DNA from: Marinobacter panjinensis
GTDB lineage: Bacteria > Pseudomonadota > Gammaproteobacteria > Pseudomonadales > Oleiphilaceae
Length of the DNA: 64,000 nt
Reading direction: 5' to 3'
Assembly: GCF_005298175.1 (NCBI RefSeq)
Contig: NZ_SZYH01000001.1
Location: 2,294,001-2,358,000 of the forward strand
The notes under the pieces are model-generated. The model was not told the DNA's origin and searched no databases. It worked only from the letters and a program-made list of their open reading frames with translations. The number at the start of each line of letters is the position of its first letter. Position 1 is the stretch's first letter. This document shows, one piece after another, positions 7,322-15,458 of the stretch. The position numbers and the translations under genes are program-made.

Positions 7322-9724
7322 TCAGCGACCGCCGAACCGGCGACGTTCCCTTTCATCAAAACCGTATATGGCTTCGGATATTTCGTCGGACGATCCGCCG
7401 CTGCCACCCAACCCCTTGAGCTGGATCTGGAACAGCATGCGACTTTCAAGTTCCTGATCGTCCGTCAGATAGTTCTGATGCACCAGCTGGACACTCCAGC
7501 AACAATTGTTGTATTCCAGCCCGGCCAGTGAGCCGACCGTACGATCAAGCTGCGAATCGTAGACCCAGCGGCCGATCAGACTAACACGGTCTGTGACAGG
7601 AACAACGCCCCCGATATCCGACTGTTCGAATTCATTTCGCCGATAGCTGTGACCCACACTGGCCAGATAGCGATAGTCAGGTGAGTGAAATATCAGCTGG
7701 CTGCGGCCTTCCTCGGTTTTTTGGGTATCCGGCTCCCACAACCCGGCGGTCCGGATTTCCAGCCCATCAACCGGCCGCAGAATCATCTCACCGGCCAGTG
7801 GTGAATCGCTGGCGTCGGAACCACCCTGTCCGGCCAGGGTCACTTCCCGGTCATCATAATAGTGCACCTGCCCGATGCTGAACCGCACCCGCTCGGCGCC
7901 TGTCAACAGATCATTGAAGCGGCTGGTCAGTGCCACGGTAAGCTGGTTGGTGTCGCCAACACGGTCACCACCGCTGAAACGGTTGCGCTGGAACAGTTGG
8001 TCAAAGCTGAATGAACGGATGGTGGTATCAAAATCCGGGATAAACGTCTGGTCTGCGTCTGCATCCGCCCAGGCGTAATAGAGGCGGGGCTCCAGGGTCT
8101 GGTTATAGGGGATATCAAACAGGCTGGACTGTCGGTCAAAGTATAGACCGGAGTCCCATTCCGCCACCGGTACGGTGCGGTCAAACCCCGGCTCCCTCAG
8201 GTTGTAATCCTCCAGTTCGTAACGGGTATAGTCCACGCTGATTGATGGCCGCGCGTAGCCCCAGAGCGCCCGCACCGGAAGCGCCACCTCCGGGATGGCC
8301 CTGACGCGCTGGCCGTTGGCACGATCCAGACCGGTCAGGTCGGCATTGTCACGGTAAAAGTAGGTGTACTGGCTTTCCAGTGACAGTTCTGCAGGGCCGG
8401 CATCGAAGGCGGCACCGTATATAACTTCCGGCAATTGCGAATAGGGAATGTTTTCATCAGCAATGAAATCACTGATGGTCTGGTAACCGCTGAGATAGGT
8501 CTCGAAATACTGTGAAGAATCCCGGTAGCGCACACCACCACGCCGGAGCAGGTGGGTCGCGCGGTTGATCTGAAGAGTGCGGTTCAGGTCACTCAGATAG
8601 TCGTCATCACTGACCACGGAATAGTCACCGTAGCCATTCCAGCCGCCCCCAAAGGCGGCCCGGGTGCTGAAATCCAGGCCCCAGCGTTCGCCATCTTCAC
8701 CGGGGAATTCACGCTCAAACTCGGAATCGTTACCGGCATAGCCCACCTGCAGCACAGACTCCCCCAGGCTGCTCAGATAACGCCCTTCGGCCTCGGTAAA
8801 CAGACCGCGCCCATGGATATACTGGGGTGTCAGGGTCGCATCGTAATGGGGCGCCAGGTTCAGATAGTAAGGCACGGAGAGAAAGGCGCCGCTGCCAGTA
8901 TTGGACGTACCGAAAGAGGGATAAAGGAAGCCGGTCTTGCGGCGGTCATCGATAGGAAAACTGGCGTAAGGCCAGTAAAACACCGGAATATCGCTGATTT
9001 CCAGGCGCACATGCTTCGCTGTACCTACCCCCTCGCCCTGGTCCAGTTGAATGTCAGAGGCCACAATGGCCCAGTCGTTGCTGTCAGGGGCGCACGTGGT
9101 CAGCGAGCCCTGGCGTATTTGCACCTGGTCTTCCGCTGTACGGGACAGCTGACCGGCAGAGCCTCGCATTTCCGGGCCATGCAAAAGGAAGGTGGCCGTG
9201 TTGATATCCACCCTGCCGCTGTTTACATCGTAGTTCGCGCGTTCACCGGTCAGCAGAAACCCTTCACCACGACTGGTCAGCGGCCCCTCAATAGCGACAG
9301 AGCCCGCAGCCTGGTTGTAACGTGCCTCTGACCCGGTGACCCTGAAGCCCGCCTGTTGCAGACGAACATCCCCACGAAGATAGAGCTCGTTGTCAATCTC
9401 GTACCTGGCATTGAGGCCACTGGCCCGCAGAGGGGCCTGCCTGCTGTCAGCCACTGCCTCTGCGTTCGCACCCGTCGGCGCGATCGACGGCACAACCGAA
9501 GGCAGGTAGCCTCCTTCACAGAAATCCGGCAGGGAGCGGCGAACCTCCTCAGGCAACTCCGATTTGGGCCGCCAGTCGATCTCTGCCGCAGACGGCGACG
9601 ACTGAGCCACTACCGCTGGTGAAAGCGCCAACGCCAAACAGCCCGCCACAAAAACAGTCACACACCCTGACCAGTGCCGCATTCGGTGCGTCTGTGTTCG
9701 CAGCTTCCTTGGTAGGGCTGGCAC
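7322..9724 (-). CDS. lptD: LPS-assembly outer-membrane protein LptD
   Basis: LptD with LptE forms the outer-membrane gate that inserts lipopolysaccharide into the outer leaflet. It has 800 residues. An N-terminal signal is followed by an OstA-type jellyroll and a C-terminal beta barrel rich in alternating aromatic strands. The cysteines fit the known disulfide layout: C69 (PDFCEGG), C211 (LTTCAPD) and the adjacent pair near 741-742 (NNCCW). GTG 9724 has AGGA upstream; ATG 9682 (MRHWSGCVTVF) is an alternative start that gives a tidier signal peptide. surA follows on the same strand. Confidence 0.95.
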   Translation of the reverse strand: MPALPRKLRTQTHRMRHWSGCVTVFVAGCLALALSPAVVAQSSPSAAEIDWRPKSELPEEVRRSLPDFCEGGYLPSVVPSIAPTGANAEAVADSRQAPLRASGLNARYEIDNELYLRGDVRLQQAGFRVTGSEARYNQAAGSVAIEGPLTSRGEGFLLTGERANYDVNSGRVDINTATFLLHGPEMRGSAGQLSRTAEDQVQIRQGSLTTCAPDSNDWAIVASDIQLDQGEGVGTAKHVRLEISDIPVFYWPYASFPIDDRRKTGFLYPSFGTSNTGSGAFLSVPYYLNLAPHYDATLTPQYIHGRGLFTEAEGRYLSSLGESVLQVGYAGNDSEFEREFPGEDGERWGLDFSTRAAFGGGWNGYGDYSVVSDDDYLSDLNRTLQINRATHLLRRGGVRYRDSSQYFETYLSGYQTISDFIADENIPYSQLPEVIYGAAFDAGPAELSLESQYTYFYRDNADLTGLDRANGQRVRAIPEVALPVRALWGYARPSISVDYTRYELEDYNLREPGFDRTVPVAEWDSGLYFDRQSSLFDIPYNQTLEPRLYYAWADADADQTFIPDFDTTIRSFSFDQLFQRNRFSGGDRVGDTNQLTVALTSRFNDLLTGAERVRFSIGQVHYYDDREVTLAGQGGSDASDSPLAGEMILRPVDGLEIRTAGLWEPDTQKTEEGRSQLIFHSPDYRYLASVGHSYRRNEFEQSDIGGVVPVTDRVSLIGRWVYDSQLDRTVGSLAGLEYNNCCWSVQLVHQNYLTDDQELESRMLFQIQLKGLGGSGGSSDEISEAIYGFDERERRRFGGR

Positions 9725-9785
9725 GATGAGAAGGTTCCTGTCGTGAATGGGTTTGCAGATGTCAGAGACAATTCAACAGCGGCCT

Positions 9786-9814
9786 AGTTTACACGCCACC
9801 CTTTGCCTTGTTAA
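9786..9814 (-). promoter_or_regulatory. Predicted sigma-70 promoter for lptD-surA-pdxA-rsmA-apaH
   Basis: On the minus strand TTAACA (9814-9809) is separated by 17 bases from TAAACT (9791-9786). These match the -35 and -10 consensus at five and four of six positions. Transcription would begin near 9779, about 55 bases before the lptD start. SigmaE control of surA and lptD is known in E. coli, but I see no convincing sigmaE site here. Confidence 0.5.
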
Positions 9815-9943
9815 CGGAAACCGGCCGAAACCAGCCATTGCTGCAAAACCGTTTTACCGCCTCTATACTGATCTGCTAACTTTCCGCAATGAACCGGAAG
9901 GTTCATACGTCACTCATTTCTGAGCCAGGAAACCAGCTAACCC

Positions 9944-10981
9944 ATGGATACCCGCCTGACAATGCTCACCCAGTGGGTCAGAAGCCTTCCCGGTTTTGAC
10001 CAGGCAACACCCCAGCCGGTATCCGGGGATGCGAGCTTCCGGCGTTATTTCAGGGTCAGCGGCGACCCCCATGGCACCGGATCGCAACATTACATTGTGA
10101 TGGACGCGCCCCCTGAACATGAAGACTGCAAACCCTTTGTCGCCATTGCCCATCACTGGCGCAGCCTGGACATTGCGGTGCCGGACGTGGTTTATGAGGA
10201 TCTGACCCGCGGCTTCCTGCTGCTGGAGGATTTCGGTGACCAACTGATGCTCAGCGCGCTGAATACCGGCAATGCCGACCGGCTTTACGGGGCTGCGATG
10301 GAGGAGCTGGTTCGCATCCAGGGCGCCGGCGACACACCGGATTATCCGTTGCCAGCCTACGACACCGCTCTGCTGGAGCGCGAGATGAACCTGTTCCCGG
10401 ACTGGCTGCTGACCCGACAGCTGGGGCTGACACTTGGCAATGGAGAGCGGGCCCTGTTAGAGACCACCTTCGCTTTCCTGCGTGAAAGCGCCCTGGCCCA
10501 GCCAGAAGTGGCCGTGCACAGGGACTATCATTCCCGCAACCTGCTGGTCCGCACGGGTACCGACAGACCCGGCGTGATCGACTTCCAGGATGCTGTGCGC
10601 GGCCCGGTCACCTATGACCTGGTATCACTGCTGAAAGACTGCTACATCCGCTGGCCGGAGGAGCGCATCCGCCAATGGACAGAACAGTTTCGACTGCTCA
10701 GTAAGGATGCCGCCCTGCACAAGGCCGATCAGGCGACCTTCCGCCAATGGCTGGAGCTCATGGGAATGCAACGCCATCTCAAAGCCGCCGGCATCTTCGC
10801 CAGGCTGGCAATCCGTGATGGCAAGACCGGATTCCTGAAGGACGTTCCCCGTACCGTAGGCTACCTGGTGGAGGCCAGCAGCAGGCAGGCCGCCCTGCGC
10901 CACTTCCATGAGTGGCTGACCGACACCGTGGTGCCCGCCATCGAACAACAGATCGGCCCAGTGGAGACATCCGGCCAGTGA
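9944..10981 (+). CDS. amgK: N-acetylmuramate/N-acetylglucosamine anomeric kinase AmgK
   Basis: AmgK phosphorylates C1 of MurNAc and GlcNAc released from cell-wall turnover, feeding a recycling route that by-passes de novo UDP-MurNAc synthesis and lowers fosfomycin sensitivity in Pseudomonas. The 345-residue protein is an aminoglycoside-phosphotransferase-type kinase: SGDASFRRYFRV (nucleotide loop), LLLEDFGDQL, catalytic VHRDYHSRNLL and metal-binding VIDFQDAVRGP. It overlaps murU by four bases and is divergent from lptD, the same arrangement as in Pseudomonas. The ATG lies in a 219-base divergent region; only a -10-like TATACT at 9864-9869 is visible as a promoter clue. Confidence 0.93.
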   Translation: MDTRLTMLTQWVRSLPGFDQATPQPVSGDASFRRYFRVSGDPHGTGSQHYIVMDAPPEHEDCKPFVAIAHHWRSLDIAVPDVVYEDLTRGFLLLEDFGDQLMLSALNTGNADRLYGAAMEELVRIQGAGDTPDYPLPAYDTALLEREMNLFPDWLLTRQLGLTLGNGERALLETTFAFLRESALAQPEVAVHRDYHSRNLLVRTGTDRPGVIDFQDAVRGPVTYDLVSLLKDCYIRWPEERIRQWTEQFRLLSKDAALHKADQATFRQWLELMGMQRHLKAAGIFARLAIRDGKTGFLKDVPRTVGYLVEASSRQAALRHFHEWLTDTVVPAIEQQIGPVETSGQ

Positions 10982-11658
10982 AAGCCATGATCCTCGCGGC
11001 CGGCAAGGGCGAGCGCATGCGGCCGCTGACTCTGACAACACCCAAACCGCTCCTTCCCGCCGGTGACAAGCCGCTGATCGTGCATCACCTGGAACGACTG
11101 AAAACGGCTGGCTTCCGGCAACTGGTGATCAACCACGCCTGGCTGGGCATGCAGATTGAGGACGAACTGGGCAATGGCGACGCGCTGGGAGTGTCCATCG
11201 AGTATTCAAGGGAACGCGAACCGCTGGAAACCGCCGGCGGCATCATCCAGGCCCTGCCCTTGCTGACCAGCGCCGGGGATGAATGGTTCGCGGTGATCAA
11301 TGGCGACATCTGGTGCGACTTCGACCTCGCGCAGCTCACTCCGCCCGAAAATGCCGAGGTCCTGCTGGTGATGACCAACAACCCGGTTCACAACCCGGCC
11401 GGGGATTTCTGCCTGCACCAGGACGGCACAGTTACCGAAACCGGGCCAGAGATGCTGACCTTTACCGGCATCAGCCTGCTTAATCGCCGGCTGTTCGAAG
11501 GGCTTCTGCCCGGCGCCCGGAAGCTTGCTCCCCTATTGAGAAACGCTATGGCGCGAAAACAGGTCAGGGGCCTGCACCACACCGGACAGTGGATGGATAT
11601 CGGCACGCCGGAACGGCTCCGCGAGCTGGACCGCAAACTCAAAGGAAGCGAGAGCTGA
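10978..11658 (+). CDS. murU: N-acetylmuramate alpha-1-phosphate uridylyltransferase MurU
   Basis: MurU joins UTP and MurNAc-1-phosphate to give UDP-MurNAc, the step after AmgK. The 226-residue protein opens with KAMILAAGKGERMRPLT, the nucleotidyltransferase signature, then PKPLLPAGDKPLIVHHLE, an active-site NGDIWCDFDL and WMDIGTPERLREL at the end. The GTG start at 10978 overlaps the amgK stop (GTGA). A longer reading frame runs upstream, but the protein signature begins only at this GTG. Confidence 0.94.
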   Translation: MKAMILAAGKGERMRPLTLTTPKPLLPAGDKPLIVHHLERLKTAGFRQLVINHAWLGMQIEDELGNGDALGVSIEYSREREPLETAGGIIQALPLLTSAGDEWFAVINGDIWCDFDLAQLTPPENAEVLLVMTNNPVHNPAGDFCLHQDGTVTETGPEMLTFTGISLLNRRLFEGLLPGARKLAPLLRNAMARKQVRGLHHTGQWMDIGTPERLRELDRKLKGSES

Positions 11659-11661
11659 GCC

Positions 11662-12417
11662 ATGACCTCCGACTCCAGGGATAGCAGCCTTCCGGCACGC
11701 ATGGAAGCCGAGTTCAGCGAACTGCTCGGGGAGCTGGCAGCCTGCGGCCATCAGGCCAACGAGCTGCTGATCAGAACGCAATTACCGCGCTGGTGTCGCC
11801 GCAGCCTGTTCTTTTTCCTCGGCTACATCGCCAAGTCGCAAGGACGGGTGACAGAGAAAGACGTCGGCTTTGCCGAAGGGCTGATGAAAGCCCTGAAACT
11901 GTCCCCACGCCAGCGCCGAAAGGCGATTGGCCATTTTCGCAAAGGTAAGACAGCCGAACGCATCCCCACCCTGAAAGCCCTTGGCCTCAAGCTGACCCAC
12001 CGGATCTGGCCGTCTCCCGCGTTGCGTGTCGCCATCTGCCTGTGCCATGCGGCACAACTGCAGGGGCGGCCGGAGAAATCCAGGCGCTATCGCTGCGAGG
12101 ACGCCATCGACCAGATCGGATTGCCCATCCGGGTCAGTGACGACATCCTGGAGAGCTACGCCTGCAAGGTCTGGATCACCGAACCGGAAGCCCAGCCACG
12201 CCCTTCCACCTTTGAGCAGGCGTGCCAGCTTCTGGGGGTTACCCGCCGGGATTCGCGGGAGATCATCAAACGGGCCTACCGAAAAAAAGTATCGGAGTGC
12301 CATCCGGACAAGCTGGCGCAGCAGGATCTCAGCCCTGCGGAACTCGCCAAAGCCAAGGACCGGTTGTTGAGATACCAGCAGGCGTGGGAGCTGATCAGTA
12401 AGCGTCTGTCGGTTTGA
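11662..12417 (+). CDS. djlA: DjlA-like co-chaperone (TerB-like plus C-terminal J domain)
   Basis: The 251-residue protein has an N-terminal TerB-like helical domain (FFFLGYIAKSQGRVTEKDVGFAEGLM, about 50-75) and a C-terminal J domain with FEQACQLLGVTRRDSREIIKRAYRK and the HPD motif at about 214-216, which stimulates DnaK ATPase. This is the DjlA domain order. E. coli DjlA has an N-terminal membrane anchor; none is clear here, so it may be soluble or peripheral. It starts 3 bases after murU and is probably co-transcribed with amgK-murU. Confidence 0.85.
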   Translation: MTSDSRDSSLPARMEAEFSELLGELAACGHQANELLIRTQLPRWCRRSLFFFLGYIAKSQGRVTEKDVGFAEGLMKALKLSPRQRRKAIGHFRKGKTAERIPTLKALGLKLTHRIWPSPALRVAICLCHAAQLQGRPEKSRRYRCEDAIDQIGLPIRVSDDILESYACKVWITEPEAQPRPSTFEQACQLLGVTRRDSREIIKRAYRKKVSECHPDKLAQQDLSPAELAKAKDRLLRYQQAWELISKRLSV

Positions 12418-12445
12418 ACTCTGGGTTTTGAATTCAAAGCCAGGC

Positions 12446-12475
12446 TTGCTAGACTTCCGCCGTTGAACGTATATC
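12446..12475 (+). promoter_or_regulatory. Possible promoter of the PAAR gene
   Basis: TTGCTA (12446-12451) and TATATC (12470-12475) are spaced by 18 bases and each matches the sigma-70 consensus at four of six positions. They lie 55 bases upstream of the PAAR start. An imperfect palindrome centred on GAATTC (12421-12443) lies just before. The prediction is weak. Confidence 0.3.
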
Positions 12476-12530
12476 TGGAACGGGCCCACGGAACAGCGGC
12501 CTGAGTGACCCATCGAAAAGGAGCATTCCC

Positions 12531-12818
12531 ATGGGCAAGAAACTCGTCCTCCTCGGAGACATCGGAACCGACCACAACGGCTTCCCTCCCACCCCGGTCA
12601 TTACCGGCAGCGCCACTGTCCTGATTGACGGCAAGCCCGTCGCGCGTCTTGGTGACCAGCTCGCCATGCACTCCAAGCCCAAACACCCGCCGCACCCGCG
12701 TGCGATTGCGGCCGGCAGCCCGACGGTGATGATTGAAGGCAAACCTGCGGCTTTGACCGGTGATGCCATCAGTTGTGGCGGGGTGGTTATCGGGTCGTCC
12801 AGTGCCGTCGGTGGCTGA
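12531..12818 (+). CDS. PAAR-domain protein (type VI secretion spike tip or related)
   Basis: The 95-residue protein is almost entirely a PAAR repeat fold. It opens with LLGDIGTDHNGFPPTPVI and continues with SATVLIDGKPVARLGD, the histidine-rich KHPPHPRAIAAGSPTVMI and ALTGDAISCGGVVIGSS. PAAR proteins sharpen the VgrG spike of type VI systems and bind a metal through clustered histidines and a cysteine. The start has AAGGAG at 12518-12523, 7 bases upstream. No vgrG, hcp, effector or immunity gene is next to it. It could serve a type VI locus elsewhere, or another contractile or toxin system. Confidence 0.88.
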   Translation: MGKKLVLLGDIGTDHNGFPPTPVITGSATVLIDGKPVARLGDQLAMHSKPKHPPHPRAIAAGSPTVMIEGKPAALTGDAISCGGVVIGSSSAVGG

Positions 12819-12824
12819 CCACCT

Positions 12825-13787
12825 TTATCGGTCTGACGCCAGCCAGGCGGATACCCGGTTGGCCAGCGCGGGTGCATCCCGGGGCTCCGGGCGCTCTGCC
12901 ATCGCAACCGGTTGCCGGGTATAGGTAGTAATTCCTTCCCGCCGGAATGCTGCCTCACGCTGCTTCGGCGACCTGAACCCCGCGCCCGCCATTGTCTTCG
13001 GTGCACGGGAACTGTGAAGCTCCAGCACCCTGATTTGCCCGCCACCCGAAAGCCATTCCGTCAGGGCAGCCGAATCGTTGTGGTCAAACACCGGCGCAAT
13101 CCAGATCAGCTCGGACACATCACCACCCTCGGTGCCTGTCATCCGCGCAACATGGCCCGCTGCCAGGCCAATGCCGGCGACAGCCACCCGCTCATACCCG
13201 CGGTCCTCAAGGTGTCCTACCGACATTGCCAGGGCTTTCTGGATCCGGGTTCGGTACTGATCTTCCAGAGCTTCCACGTCGACACTGTCCATCACGTCAA
13301 TCATGACCGACCCGACGTCCTCGCCTTCCTGCGATTGCTCAGGGGCGGCTGCCGCTTGCTGCCTGTGGGCCTGCTGAAGCGCAAAAGGCGGTGGCTCCAG
13401 CCCCAGCGTCATTACCGCCCAGCCAGCTCGCGCCATGGGCTGGCGCAGGGCCCCCGCCAGCCCGGAGGCTGCAGACTGACCCTCATCGGCAAGAATCACC
13501 AGGGCGCCCTGCGCGGGGGTGTCTGCTTCCGGCGCAAACAGTGCCAGCACCCGCTCTTCTTCCGGTAGCCCCAGCCAGACGGCAGCGTCCGGCCACTTTG
13601 CCGCGATTGTGTCTGAGTCCAGCCCCGATGAGATCATCGCCCTTTCGCGGTTGGCAGCAGAGGCTTCCGCCTCTACGCCCTGCGGTTCCCCATCGTCCTG
13701 AGCCACCACTGCCGGTGCACCAGCGACAAAAACGCTGGCAAGGATTATCAAAGGAGGAATAACCAGTCTTTCAAACCATTTGCTCAC
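12825..13787 (-). CDS. DUF3530 family exported alpha/beta-hydrolase-like protein
   Basis: The 320-residue protein starts with a signal peptide (VIPPLIILASVFVAGAPAVVA) and continues with GALVILADEGQSA, PMARAGWAVMTLGL and VAVAGIGLAAGHVARM, the pattern of the DUF3530 family that lies next to rpe-gph in Pseudomonas. The turn where a hydrolase serine would sit reads GIGLAAG, so a catalytic Ser is not evident. The GTG start at 13787 has no strong ribosome site. It is convergent with the PAAR gene (6 bases apart) and divergent from rpe. Its role is unknown. Confidence 0.8.
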   Translation of the reverse strand: MSKWFERLVIPPLIILASVFVAGAPAVVAQDDGEPQGVEAEASAANRERAMISSGLDSDTIAAKWPDAAVWLGLPEEERVLALFAPEADTPAQGALVILADEGQSAASGLAGALRQPMARAGWAVMTLGLEPPPFALQQAHRQQAAAAPEQSQEGEDVGSVMIDVMDSVDVEALEDQYRTRIQKALAMSVGHLEDRGYERVAVAGIGLAAGHVARMTGTEGGDVSELIWIAPVFDHNDSAALTEWLSGGGQIRVLELHSSRAPKTMAGAGFRSPKQREAAFRREGITTYTRQPVAMAERPEPRDAPALANRVSAWLASDR

Positions 13788-13907
13788 AGGCTGTCACTCA
13801 TTCCGTGCGAAAAATCACCATCGAACTGATAGACTAGCACGCTCTGAAGCAGGGACCGCTGCACACGCCATCGTCGATATTTTTATCAATAGTTCGAGAG
13901 AGCCGTC

Positions 13908-14594
13908 ATGAACCCTTACCAGATTGCCCCGTCCATCCTGTCAGCCGATTTTGCCCGACTGGGCGAGGAAGTCGATAACGTACTGGCCGCCGGTGCCGAT
14001 ATTGTCCATTTCGATGTCATGGACAACCACTATGTGCCCAACCTGACCATCGGCCCCATGGTCTGTGAAGCCCTGCGCAAGCATGGCGTGACCGCACCCA
14101 TCGATGTTCACCTGATGGTGTCCCCGGTGGACGATCTGATCCGCATGTTTATCGATGCGGGCGCCAGCTACATCACCTTCCATCCGGAAGCATCGAACCA
14201 CATTGACCGCTCGCTGCAGCTGATTCGCGAGGGCGGCTGCAAGGCAGGCCTGGTGTTCAACCCGGCCACGCCGCTGCACTACATTGACCACGTCATGGAC
14301 AAGCTGGACATGATCCTGCTGATGTCCGTGAACCCCGGCTTTGGTGGCCAGAAATTCATTCCCGGCACCCTCGACAAGCTGCGGGAAGCCCGCAAGCGCA
14401 TTGATGCCAGTGGCCGCAATATCCGCCTGGAAATCGACGGTGGCGTGAAAACCGACAACATCCGCGAGATCGCCGAGGCTGGTGCCGATACTTTTGTCGC
14501 CGGCTCTGCCATCTTCAATACCGACGACTACAAAGCCACCATCGACAGAATGCGGGCGGAACTGGAACTGGCCAAACAGGGCTCGAACCAATGA
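13908..14594 (+). CDS. rpe: Ribulose-phosphate 3-epimerase
   Basis: Rpe interconverts ribulose-5-phosphate and xylulose-5-phosphate in the pentose phosphate pathway. The 228-residue TIM barrel has [16 protein letters not shown], the metal-ligand region [12 protein letters not shown] (His34, Asp36), DVHLMV (His68), [14 protein letters not shown] and [11 protein letters not shown]. It overlaps gph by four bases (ATGA). The order DUF3530-rpe-gph-trpE is that of Pseudomonas. Confidence 0.97.
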   Translation: MNPYQIAPSILSADFARLGEEVDNVLAAGADIVHFDVMDNHYVPNLTIGPMVCEALRKHGVTAPIDVHLMVSPVDDLIRMFIDAGASYITFHPEASNHIDRSLQLIREGGCKAGLVFNPATPLHYIDHVMDKLDMILLMSVNPGFGGQKFIPGTLDKLREARKRIDASGRNIRLEIDGGVKTDNIREIAEAGADTFVAGSAIFNTDDYKATIDRMRAELELAKQGSNQ

Positions 14595-15280
14595 GCCTCG
14601 CAGGACTGTTCAGCCAGCGCTGGCCAGGGGTTGCACTGTTCGACCTGGACGGCACGCTGGTGGACAGCGCCCCCGACCTGGCGGCGGCCATTGATTCCAT
14701 GCTGGAACAGCTAGGTCGCCGCAAAGCCGGCATCGACAATGTTCGCCAGTGGGTCGGCAATGGCGCCGGTGTTCTGGTACGCCGCTCCCTTGCCGGACGG
14801 GCGGACTGGGAACCGGCCACTGAAAAGGACGATGCGCTGTTCAACGATGCCCTGGCCATGTTCTACCACGCCTACGGAAACCTGAACGGCCAGCATTCCG
14901 TGCTCTACGAAGGTGTGGAAGAATGCCTGACCAGGCTGGCTGACTACGGTTGCCGCATGGGCATTGTTACCAACAAGCCGGAACAGTTCGTGGCGCCGTT
15001 GCTTGAGCAGATGGGCATTGAGCACTGGTTCGACATCAGCGTTGGCGGTGACACCCTGCCGGTGCGCAAGCCGGACCCACAGCCACTGATCCACGCCATG
15101 ACCGAACTCGGCGGCACCCGGGGCACCACGGTTATGGTAGGGGACTCGGTCACCGACATCAGCGCCGCCCTGGCGGCGGGCATACCCTCTGTAGCGGTAC
15201 GTTATGGTTACAATTACGGGGCACCGGTGGATTCACTGGGGGCGGACGCAGTTGTTGATTCCCTGGCGCAGCTTTTGTAA
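14591..15280 (+). CDS. gph: Phosphoglycolate phosphatase
   Basis: Gph is a HAD-superfamily phosphatase that removes 2-phosphoglycolate, for example from the 3' ends produced in DNA repair. The 229-residue protein has [10 protein letters not shown] (catalytic Asp18 and Asp20), a helical cap, GIVTNKP (motif II), KPDPQPL (motif III lysine) and [16 protein letters not shown] (motif IV). It is coupled to rpe by a four-base overlap and precedes the trp leader by 66 bases; read-through into trp is possible because no terminator is visible after it. Confidence 0.93.
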   Translation: MSLAGLFSQRWPGVALFDLDGTLVDSAPDLAAAIDSMLEQLGRRKAGIDNVRQWVGNGAGVLVRRSLAGRADWEPATEKDDALFNDALAMFYHAYGNLNGQHSVLYEGVEECLTRLADYGCRMGIVTNKPEQFVAPLLEQMGIEHWFDISVGGDTLPVRKPDPQPLIHAMTELGGTRGTTVMVGDSVTDISAALAAGIPSVAVRYGYNYGAPVDSLGADAVVDSLAQLL

Positions 15281-15346
15281 TCTCACAGGATATTGATTTT
15301 GAAACCTTCAATTCGGGAGATTCCTGCCGTGCAGGGACTGAGTCTG

Positions 15347-15409
15347 ATGACAGCGCGAGGCATACTGACAACCCGCGCAACACGATGGTGGCGATGGCGT
15401 ACCGGCTGA
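15347..15409 (+). CDS. trpL: trp operon leader peptide TrpL
   Basis: A 20-codon frame, ATG 15347 to TGA 15407-15409, encodes a basic peptide ending [12 protein letters not shown] with three Trp codons (15386, 15389, 15395). AGGGA lies upstream at a workable distance. It ends 49 bases before trpE. Clustered Trp codons just upstream of trpE are the mark of control by ribosome stalling. ATGGTGG at 15385-15391, inside the Trp codon cluster, can pair with CCACCAT at 15425-15431, and CGGC-TGAAT-GCCG (15403-15415) forms a short hairpin. I find no T-run of an attenuator before trpE. Confidence 0.8.
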   Translation: MTARGILTTRATRWWRWRTG

Positions 15410-15458
15410 ATGCCGCCCGAAAAACCACCATACCGATCAGATTTCAGGAATCGTTACC

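Noticed and set aside
12421..12443. Imperfect palindrome around GAATTC after the djlA-like gene
   Set aside because: The two halves have mismatches and there is no T-run; it may be an operator or weak terminator, but the evidence is too thin for a feature.
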